64,000 bases of DNA from Loripinus fragilis. Taxonomy: Eukaryota; Mollusca; Bivalvia; Lucinida; Lucinidae. A program made the position numbers and the translations under genes. Below are positions 57,231 through 64,000 of the stretch, in pieces; the stretch's first letter is position 1, and each line of letters begins with the position of its first letter. The notes below the pieces were generated by a model. The model was given only the letters and a program-made list of their open reading frames with translations, did no database searches and was not told the origin of the DNA. Location: contig CAXHUL010000510.1 of assembly GCA_964019695.1 (NCBI GenBank), positions 1-64,000 on the forward strand. The letters are read 5' to 3'.

Positions 57231-57314
57231 CATTTGTTCCCTGTTTGGCTGTGGCTGTGTCTGTGGTTGTCTTGGCTACTGTTGTTGGACTGATGGTGAT
57301 ATTCATTGTTTCGG
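57231..57314 (-). CDS. membrane protein, Thr-rich stalk exon
   Basis: The proposed 84-base exon, phase 1 at both ends, has donor AATG|GTAAAA at 57230 and a weaker acceptor AACCACAACAG at 57315. It encodes TISPTTVAKTTTDTATAKQ and similar Thr/Ala-rich text with one NxT sequon, as expected of an O-glycosylated stalk just outside a membrane helix. The leftover G fits both downstream exons. No signal peptide or ectodomain exon was found to the right; the gene must continue past, or around, the genes at 58-64 kb. An AAATCGGGG-type plus-strand frame through here is antisense. Sequence 57315-58032 otherwise shows nothing. Confidence 0.45.
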
Positions 57315-58037
57315 CTGTTGTGGTTACTTATGTAAGGGTGTTGATTTCGTTCTTCTTCTTGACACCCACGAAAAATCGAAAGGAAAAGAGGTGACACCCA
57401 TGTTTGCTTTCGAGTCCAAATCGGGGTTTCAACCCGTAGTTTTTGTATGTAAATGATTGTACTTTTAAGACTTATCTATAGTTATCAATAATTATTTATG
57501 TGTAGTTACTTCTCGCCATTTTTTTCGTTTTTAAATACAAATCCGTAAACCCTTTCGATAAAGCCACTATCGTTGACCCGCTTGCATACCTTTATAACAA
57601 GTACTATCTTTTATTTTTTCAATGCGGCTTTTTAGCAAGTACTATCTTTATAAAAAAAACGATGCCCACGACGAGCAGATGGTCCGTTTCTGTAAGTTAA
57701 TATATGTTTAGTTTTAAAGTACAAATATTTTCCACCTGATTCATGATAGATAAACTTATGTAAATGAGGATTGATTAAGTTTGCTAGACCACTGTGCTTC
57801 CAAATTAAGGAGGAAATTTTTTCATAATTTATAAATATTAAATTACGTTCAACGGTTCATGTCAAGATTCCATGCTACGAAAGAATCTGCGCTTTTCAAA
57901 AAATCGCTCTGTGTGAAGTAAAATAATTATCAACTCCACCCAATTCTCATAATTCATAAAACATTAAAATCTACGTGAAGTAAAATGATTATCAACCCCT
58001 CCCCCTATCTCGCTGTGAAGCTTATTACTCGTTTGCC

Positions 58038-58045
58038 TATATAAG
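58038..58045 (+). promoter_or_regulatory. TATA box of the PC4-like gene
   Basis: TATATAAG lies 88 bases before the ATG at 58133. A direct duplication of GACTTGAGTTCTGTGGCG (58063-58080 and 58087-58104) falls where transcription would start, about 25-60 bases downstream. Confidence 0.6.
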
Positions 58046-58132
58046 CTACGATTCGCTAAACCGACTTGAGTTCTGTGGCGTGATAGACTTGAGTTCTGTG
58101 GCGAGATACAAAGTTAAGATAATTTTCGAAAA

Positions 58133-58405
58133 ATGAGTGCTGTTTCGGTTTTCGAAGAGTTGGTAGATGCGAACGGAAATATTTATAAACTAAAGGGAAA
58201 ACTATCAAGGTGGAAGGAAGTTAACGTTACATTCCTGCCTGACAGCGAAATGCTTTTCGTGCATATAAGTGACATAAAAAATGCTTTCGAAGGCGGGAAG
58301 TTTAATAAGGCGAAAAGCAAGTCAGTTTCCATTTCGATCGAGGAAGCTGAAAAAATGCAGGAATTGCTCTACCAGCTCAAGGGACACACGCAGAGAATGA
58401 AACCC
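58133..58405 (+). CDS. PC4-like domain protein, exon 1
   Basis: 91 codons from the first ATG after a TATA box to donor CCC|GTGAGT (phase 0). The open frame continues 28 codons into the intron, but the donor and the exon at 58864 argue for splicing. The pattern of short strands (VNVTFLPD 29-36; MLFVHISDI 40-48; KSVSISI 62-68) followed by a helix (EEAEKMQELLYQL 69-81) resembles the PC4/p15 single-strand-DNA-binding fold, including the 'S-I-S-I-E-E-A-E-K-M' strand-helix turn. The similarity is by eye and unproven. The product would be nuclear. Confidence 0.6.
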
Positions 58406-58863
58406 GTGAGTATTATTTCACTAATTGAGATGGGCTTAGCCTACGTGGCATATCTAGGAAAAGTAGTTAAGTCAGTTTTACTAAACTTTTAAAAATGATG
58501 CGTGCGATATGAATATTATCATTCAATTTCACTGACTTTGACTCTTAAGGGAAAATCAACTAAGCAAATATACACTTTCTACTTGTTTGACACTATGACT
58601 CGACTACTGAAAAACCGTTGTTCAATTATTCTTAGAGCACATATCTCAACTCTCGATAACTCAGATGATTTAAAGTGACCAGAGTTTTGTGTTCGATTTA
58701 TCACCACTTCAAGTTATAAAAAAAAAAATAACTTGAATTACTGTTCTAGTCATCGATTTCGACTAAAACAGATGATTCAACTCATCCGCATTCTGAGTTA
58801 TCGAGAATTAAGTGTATATGGTAGAAGAAAACCTTATAATATATAATCTTTTTTCTCTTCCAG

Positions 58864-59349
58864 ACGACAAATGAAAGGAAAAGAAAGGCGGCCTGCGATC
58901 CTTACCCACCACTGGAAGCTAAACGTCAACGTGAGCAGCAGCAGCAGCAGTTCACGGCTGCTGCCCCCCCAGCAACACCGTACAATTCTCCTCAGGTTGT
59001 GCCAGCAGCTAACAGTGGATATGCTGTTAATGCGCAGGCTCCACCTGCGACATATGCGACAACGTCGTCGCAGAATTACCCAGCTTATACGTCGCAGGAT
59101 CACCAAGCATATACGATGCCGTCAACTTCACAAGATCCGTATACGGGGCAGTATTCGGTGCAGGATTATTATCCAGCTCCAGGTATGGCACCCGGAGGAG
59201 TCGTTAATTCGGGATCGTATGGGCATTATGCCTCGTATCCTGCGGGTGCAAATACTGGGGCTACCCCGTATCCTGTTGGCACAACAACAAATACTGGAGC
59301 AATAGCCGACAATGTGGATTGGTTTGTAAATGGTGGTGGATATTACTAG
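58864..59349 (+). CDS. PC4-like domain protein, exon 2 (NLS and Q/Y/P/G-rich tail)
   Basis: Acceptor TCTTTTTTCTCTTCCAG, phase 0, 161 codons plus TAG. It opens with two basic clusters (NERKRKAACDP and EAKRQREQQQQQ) typical of a bipartite nuclear signal, with five CAG codons in a row. The rest is low-complexity, rich in Tyr, Ser, Thr, Gly, Pro and Gln (YPAYTSQDHQAYTMPSTSQD), and ends NVDWFVNGGGYY. Such tails often drive self-association in RNA-binding or transcription proteins. The predicted total is 252 residues. Overlapping Arg-rich frames are shadows. A poly(A) signal follows at 59427. Confidence 0.75.
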   Translation, partial: TTNERKRKAACDPYPPLEAKRQREQQQQQFTAAAPPATPYNSPQVVPAANSGYAVNAQAPPATYATTSSQNYPAYTSQDHQAYTMPSTSQDPYTGQYSVQDYYPAPGMAPGGVVNSGSYGHYASYPAGANTGATPYPVGTTTNTGAIADNVDWFVNGGGYY

Positions 59350-59426
59350 GATCGACTTCAGGATAACATTTTCGGAAGAAGTTTCACGCTCTGCATGTGG
59401 ACGTTCAGAATACTTTTTTAAAAGAA

Positions 59427-59432
59427 AATAAA
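59427..59432 (+). terminator. poly(A) signal of the PC4-like gene
   Basis: AATAAA, 78 bases after the stop codon, followed by an AT-rich stretch and TTGTCTTCATTAG. Confidence 0.7.
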
Positions 59433-59509
59433 TATATTATTATTATCCGTTAAAAAATCGTTGTCTTCATTAGTTGTATAGTATTTAATAATGTTGACAA
59501 ATTTTAAAA

Positions 59510-60065
59510 ATCAGAAACCTCTTTTACAACGACACTCGATATAAAAAAGAGAGGAACTTTATATAACGAGTGTTGTTATAAGGGATAAAGATTTAAAAAC
59601 AAATGAAAACAGAAAATTCTCTCACACACACACACACACACAAAAAAAATAAATTCAGAAATCTCTTTACAGCGAACTTCGTTATAAAGAGAGGGACGCT
59701 GTAATAATGAGTGTTGTTATAACGCTAAAACAACAACAATTTCATTCATTAGAAAATCAAGTGAATATTGATCAGGAAACAGCGCAATCACTTAGTATGG
59801 AAAAGCTAATTAAACCTATTTATTTATAAAGAGAACGACACTATAATGAGTGTTATTATAACGGAAGAAAATAAGCAATTTCACTCATTGGAAAACATCA
59901 ATTGAGTATTGATCGGGAAACAGCACAATCACCTCACAGTGAAATTCGTTATTATAAAGAGAGGGACGCTATAATGAGTGTTGTTATAACGGGAAAAATA
60001 AGCAAATTCACTCATTGGAAAACATCAAGTGAGTATTGATCAGGAAACAGCACAATCACCTCACA
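59510..60065. repeat. tandem pogo/Tigger-like end motifs
   Basis: About four imperfect units carry TCGTTATAAAGAGAGGGACG and AATGAGTGTTGTTATAACG, often followed by TTCACTCATTGGAAAACATC and GATCAGGAAACAGCACAATC. The GTTATAACG palindromic phrases are characteristic of the ends of Tigger-like Tc1/mariner elements (recalled). A short (CA)n lies at 59621-59641. No transposase. The remaining 60066-60301 shows nothing supported. Confidence 0.6.
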
Positions 60066-60301
60066 CTGATCACCATGACTACTTACAGTCACAGATATCA
60101 GGTGAAGTAAACAGCTCTCTCTTCTACAATGACAACGTTCGTTATAACTATATGGAATTGTACAGTGATACAGTCGAATTTCATGGCTTTTCTAGTATAA
60201 TTAGAGCCATGAAAGTATCGTTTTAATGTATCACTAAGCAGAAAGGAGGGTGAGGTAGGGTATTAAAAGAAGACAAACGCATTCTTATTACATATTTTGT
60301 T

Positions 60302-63300
60302 TTAATTTAAAAGACCATTCTGATTCTCATTAATGTAATAATGCCCATAGGCTAAACTGGAAATTCCATCGTTCAATAGGTATCGTTTATCGTCAAAACT
60401 ACTCAAGCTTGTTTTTCGAATAGTTTCACAAAATATATTGTGCTTTCGACTTCGAATTATGTCCATTGTAGATATCTTATCTGAGCGATTTAGCAACGTC
60501 TCTTCGTACATGTTGAAGTGTAATTGTGTTTCTATTGTTGACTTACTTATCCCTTTAGCGGTCTTTTTTTCCTTGTCATCAAACGTAAATGCGTACATTT
60601 TTGATCTAAGACCACAAAACTTAGATATAAGGCGACCATTTAGTTCATCTTTAAATTTCCCTGGCACTTTTTTGTTTCTCTCCGAATAAAGGAAATGATC
60701 CGTACAGTAGTCAGAAAAATCAAAATACTCCTCGTCCTCTTTAAAGTCTTCATATATGTTATTTGTTTGTACTCTAAAAAGAAGCGAGTCTGTATCGGTC
60801 ATGAGAAGCTGACAATGCCTTTGATACTTCCTTTTGAGATAATTGTAAAAGAAGTCATACATAAGACATTTACTTAAATCTAAGACTACTTGACCAGCGT
60901 AGATAGGTCTGTTTATGGTCACTTTGGACTTTTTGCAATGCACACCAACTAGATGCTCATTAAATATCCTACACTCTTGAAATAACGGTTTCGCAGTCAT
61001 TTTGGCCAATTTAGATGGGGAGTTTGTTAAAAAAACGGACCGCTGCTTCCGCTGACATTCTAGTAGCTTACCGAACACGCTACAATTAAGTAGTTTGTAA
61101 AATGACTTTTCAAACTCCGTTTTCGCCTCTTTCCGTTTCTGTGTGTTAAAATCTATGTACGGTTTGAGCCAGGGCTCTTGGTCAAATTCCAACACGTTGT
61201 GAATTTGTTTGATCCGCAAGCCTAGCTGCAAATAAAGTTTTAAATTCCGATAATGGACGACATAGTGATCTTTATCTTCTAATGTAGTAAGTAGTTTCTC
61301 TGATTTTGCGCGTTTGCATTTACCGTGCAAATCAGACCATAACTGTTGGGCATAAGGAGATAATTCGCTCGACTCGATGTGGCGTTTTACAGGAGCCAGA
61401 GGTAAACAGTTGTGTTCGTCGTGTAAATGAGACGGGTACTCAAGACTCGTTTCGATTAAATAACCTTTCTCAGAGTTATCAGCAATTTTAGCTATGTCAA
61501 ATTCCTGTATTTCTTTATCTGAAAGTTGTCTGAAATTACGAATGGGTAAATACTGTTGACAGGCCCAACCGTACAGATTATTAGCATCGAGATATTGAAT
61601 GTAAGACGTAGGCTCATTGGCATTATAGTTCTGAAGATATGTATTGTTTGCTGTTGAGTATCTTTTTGAAATTTGGCTGATTCCACCCCTAATTCCCCGC
61701 TCGAATAAAAGGACATTGTCAATATCACTTAGCAGCTCTAATTCTACTTTTGTCATTCGAAGCATGGCGGCCCAGGAAAGGCCAGGGGCCGAATAAAAAT
61801 GACAGGGATCAAGATGGTAATCTTGATGGCTCACTTTTCTAAAATTTTCAAAAATATCAGCTAATAACAGAACATCGGTTTTTAAATAGAGATCACTGTA
61901 ATCACCGAGCGTTTCGAGGTTTAGAGTGCTGAAAACATTCAATGCATGTGCATAGTCTTCGTCAGATATATTAGCGCACTTAATGGACGAGTAAAAATCA
62001 TCTTTACTTGGCAATTGCGTTTCCGCAAATCTTCTCTCATCGTTCATATAATCGTACGGGTAGACATTTTTTCGAAGCAAAAGCTTCGCAGTTCTTACAT
62101 CTTCGAACTCATCTGAAAAGTGATGAAATTTTAAAAGACCTCCGTCAGCTTTCAAATTTTCCGTTAGACGTTCAAGTGACGAACTTAAAAATTGGTAGCT
62201 GTCCAAAAATCTGAAATTACCAATACTGAAACTAATGTATCTTTCTAGATTTTGCGGTATACATTTTATGCCGCCATACTGTTCGAATTTACCAATACAT
62301 TGACAAATGATATGCCCATCAAAATTTCGCAATCCATGAAAAATAACACAGATAAATTTGGGCGATTGATAGAGTAAATTGCATTGATTGTGGGCCTTAC
62401 CTCTGTATAGCCCAGTTAAATGGTCATGATCGTGTACGATATCAAAACTTTCCTCGTGAAATTTTTCACCACAAATTGAACAGTTTGGAGCTGATAGAAA
62501 ATCTTTTTCATTATCTGGTGTCAGTCTCATAGGTTCTGTACGGCTCAATATTTCGAATATTTCCTTTTCTTCCTCCAGTAAACATTCTAGAAATTTTTCG
62601 CATGCATTAGGACCTCTGTAGATTACCGTAGGTTTAGTATATTGCGGATCATAGCACACCCTTTTATAACCGAAACTGCACACTTCCAAAGATTTCTTTG
62701 CGGTTGTACTTGGCCTATTTTCCGATGGCATGCACGTGTAAATGTCCCTGTTGAGTGTTTCAAAATCGCAATATAAAACAAATGGTACCAGGAGTTGCGA
62801 CCTGAAGTCTTTGAATTTTAGAACATCATCAACTCCTTTCTCAGGCAGAACAATCTTTTGCTCCCCGTTAACAGCGCAGTACTCCTTGTGAGATTCTAAG
62901 AGGGCCTTTTTCGTGAATGCATTTAAGCAAAATGGGCAAAAATAATGGTGATGACGGTTAGTTTTATATCTAAAAAGAAAACCATCCAAATGCTTGATTA
63001 AACAATAATGGGATGTTTTTTGGTTTTGTAAGAGGAGGAGGTTAACGTGATGTTTTCTTTCTCTCATTTTAGTGATTTTTAAAGGGTATATTTCTCCCTC
63101 TTCAAATCCGAAAACATTAATTGAAATAGAGTCATTTTGTCTTTCAAACTTTTCTACATTAGACAATGGGACTGGTAATTTTATGCCTTTCATGTTTAAA
63201 TGTCCTTCTAACTGTTGATATAAATTCACGTTTTCAGTATCTTGGCATCTGAAAACGGCGGCAAGAACACAATAAATAAAACACTTGTCATCATCATTTC

Positions 63301-63634
63301 TGATATTCAGTAGCGTTCCATTTTTCTTAAGAGTTAGAGGGAGCTCAATAAAAGCTGAACCGCGCAAAGGTTTATAGAGAACTGTGTGAACTGTGAGTCC
63401 CAAAACAGCTTTTAAAATCCATCCAGAATCTTCGTGTATATATTTCTCGAAGCCAATCATGCATTTATGGATTGCTTGATTGAGATCGTGCTCGTTAAAA
63501 GCATTCTCTGAGAGTAAAGAATATGTAAAACTTCTGAAATGTGGCTGTACCGTTTGCATTCTCTGAGAGTAAAGAATATGTAAAACTTCTGAAATGTGGC
63601 TGTACCGTTTGCATTTCTCCCTCACGGTTTTCAC
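60302..63634 (-). CDS. protein-primed family B DNA polymerase, Polinton/Maverick-type (C-terminal part)
   Basis: An open frame of 1,110 codons. Replicates the element's own linear DNA in relatives. Visible blocks by residue of this frame: ExoI YCDFE (288-292); a zinc/HNH-like insertion of the endonuclease VII type (CSICGEKF then HDHDHLTGLYRGKAHNQCN, 385-419); ExoII HGLRNFDGH (433-441); ExoIII-like YLKTD (583-587); polymerase motif A YLDANNLYG (681-689); motif B KSFYKLLNCSVFGK (843-856); motif C DTDS (947-950). The upstream region (KPLRGSAFIELP, NDDDKCF) matches the N-terminal domain seen in invertebrate Polinton-like polymerases. The first 25 or so residues here come from a duplicated segment read in another frame; the true N-terminal part is in the adjacent frame at 63495-64000. 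No integrase, capsid or ATPase gene is in the window. Confidence 0.88.
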   Translation of the reverse strand: MKTVREKCKRYSHISEVLHILYSQRMQTVQPHFRSFTYSLLSENAFNEHDLNQAIHKCMIGFEKYIHEDSGWILKAVLGLTVHTVLYKPLRGSAFIELPLTLKKNGTLLNIRNDDDKCFIYCVLAAVFRCQDTENVNLYQQLEGHLNMKGIKLPVPLSNVEKFERQNDSISINVFGFEEGEIYPLKITKMRERKHHVNLLLLQNQKTSHYCLIKHLDGFLFRYKTNRHHHYFCPFCLNAFTKKALLESHKEYCAVNGEQKIVLPEKGVDDVLKFKDFRSQLLVPFVLYCDFETLNRDIYTCMPSENRPSTTAKKSLEVCSFGYKRVCYDPQYTKPTVIYRGPNACEKFLECLLEEEKEIFEILSRTEPMRLTPDNEKDFLSAPNCSICGEKFHEESFDIVHDHDHLTGLYRGKAHNQCNLLYQSPKFICVIFHGLRNFDGHIICQCIGKFEQYGGIKCIPQNLERYISFSIGNFRFLDSYQFLSSSLERLTENLKADGGLLKFHHFSDEFEDVRTAKLLLRKNVYPYDYMNDERRFAETQLPSKDDFYSSIKCANISDEDYAHALNVFSTLNLETLGDYSDLYLKTDVLLLADIFENFRKVSHQDYHLDPCHFYSAPGLSWAAMLRMTKVELELLSDIDNVLLFERGIRGGISQISKRYSTANNTYLQNYNANEPTSYIQYLDANNLYGWACQQYLPIRNFRQLSDKEIQEFDIAKIADNSEKGYLIETSLEYPSHLHDEHNCLPLAPVKRHIESSELSPYAQQLWSDLHGKCKRAKSEKLLTTLEDKDHYVVHYRNLKLYLQLGLRIKQIHNVLEFDQEPWLKPYIDFNTQKRKEAKTEFEKSFYKLLNCSVFGKLLECQRKQRSVFLTNSPSKLAKMTAKPLFQECRIFNEHLVGVHCKKSKVTINRPIYAGQVVLDLSKCLMYDFFYNYLKRKYQRHCQLLMTDTDSLLFRVQTNNIYEDFKEDEEYFDFSDYCTDHFLYSERNKKVPGKFKDELNGRLISKFCGLRSKMYAFTFDDKEKKTAKGISKSTIETQLHFNMYEETLLNRSDKISTMDIIRSRKHNIFCETIRKTSLSSFDDKRYLLNDGISSLAYGHYYINENQNGLLN

Positions 63635-64000
63635 GATAAAATTCTACATTAACAGCTATGTTCCACTTTATTCCATGTTCACGTGTCCTAGATTTGATAT
63701 ATTGGGTAAGTGCAGGCTTGGCATTTACTAAAAATGACAGTATATCGTACTTATCATTTTGCACGGGTCTGATTGTTTTTGTAACGACAGCACGATCTAA
63801 CGCTTGTCTAGTCTCGTCTTCTGGAATTCGCCCACCGGATTGTCCAGTTGGAGATATACTATGTAGAACATGGGTTCCAGATACCGATTTGTCTAGTTGA
63901 CTTTTATGCTGTGTCCTTATGTGTTTAGCTAGATAGTCTCTTCTTCTGTAATTTGTACCACAAGTCATGCAACGAAAAGAGACTTTGTGGGAAAGCTCGT
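63495..64000 (-). CDS. N-terminal part of the polymerase gene, frame-broken and edge-truncated
   Basis: Open from the window edge; an internal Met codes at 63966-63968, but residues continue in frame to 64000. It begins with a C2H2-like finger (FRCMTCGTNY ... HIRTQH) and continues with a Polinton-polymerase N-terminal stretch (EHGIKWNIAVNVEFYRE). After QPHFRSFTY it runs into the second copy of a 55-bp duplication and then into a wrong frame, ending at 63495. The broken junction separates it from the frame at 60302-63634. Since 55 is not a multiple of three, the duplication alone explains the break. Confidence 0.8.
   Translation of the reverse strand, partial: ELSHKVSFRCMTCGTNYRRRDYLAKHIRTQHKSQLDKSVSGTHVLHSISPTGQSGGRIPEDETRQALDRAVVTKTIRPVQNDKYDILSFLVNAKPALTQYIKSRTREHGIKWNIAVNVEFYRENREGEMQTVQPHFRSFTYSLLSENANGTATFQKFYIFFTLRECF
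63505..63614. repeat. 55-bp tandem duplication in the polymerase gene
   Basis: TCTCTGAGAGTAAAGAATAT begins both copies (63505 and 63560) and GTACCGTTTGCAT ends both (63559 and 63614); they are identical as read. It is a direct duplication within coding sequence that shifts the frame by one base. It may be a real mutation or an assembly error. Confidence 0.93.

Noticed and set aside
57203..57394. Plus-strand hydrophobic open frame
   Set aside because: It is the antisense of the Thr/Ala-rich stalk exon; ACN and GCN codons read backwards give Val, Cys and Gly.
58871..59305. Arg/Leu-rich open frame overlapping the PC4-like exon 2
   Set aside because: An alternative frame of a low-complexity coding exon; the chosen frame continues exon 1 in phase and ends at a sensible stop with a poly(A) signal.

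Overview
The window looks like nuclear DNA of an invertebrate animal. It is AT-rich, its genes are split by GT-AG introns, and most of it is repeats. Several repeat families (the GGGCCATAACTC satellite, the TCAAGGTCACAGTGACC repeat, the GATCTGGGTC hairpin repeat) resemble repeats I associate with bivalve molluscs, so a marine clam-like bivalve is my best guess. That is an inference from memory, not a database result. One assembly gap of 23 N lies at 17751-17773.

Host gene pieces, left to right. (1) Plus strand, 4444-7166: the last two exons of a HotDog-fold thioesterase-like gene. (2) Minus strand, 28705-25557: the last two exons of a histidine acid phosphatase resembling 2-phosphoxylose phosphatase, with Asn where the catalytic HD motif should have Asp. 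(3) Plus strand, 54259-54687: an unidentified basic exon. (4) Minus strand, 57314-55831: a Thr-rich stalk exon followed by two alternative last exons, each encoding a membrane helix with a different cytoplasmic tail. (5) Plus strand, 58133-59349: a complete-looking two-exon gene with a TATA box, a PC4-like domain and a Q/Y/P/G-rich tail. (6) Minus strand, 64000-60302: a Polinton/Maverick-type protein-primed DNA polymerase, interrupted by a 55-bp tandem duplication and cut by the window edge.

Most of the rest is mobile DNA. The clearest architecture is a three-layer nest. A dispersed repeat (copy at 29021-29128 plus 37981-38215) was split by an 8.85-kb element at a TTAA site (29129-37980). That element was in turn invaded by a 4,443-bp Merlin-type DNA transposon (30120-34562) with 22-bp inverted ends and a perfect 8-bp target duplication. 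An unoccupied relative of the outer target lies at 18825-19310. A second TTAA element with related ends covers 7764-13662. A 4.2-kb foldback element with ~1.24-kb arms covers 38862-43089. Smaller MITE-like elements, a decayed LINE, tandem arrays and inverted repeats fill much of the remainder.

Most promising for novelty: the Merlin element carries a second ORF of unknown function and at least ten internal copies of its own end motif, clustered upstream of both ORFs. RFX/X-box-like palindromes recur inside three distinct long noncoding elements. The Asp-to-Asn phosphatase and the alternative NPxY versus proline-rich tails of the membrane protein are the best host-gene leads.
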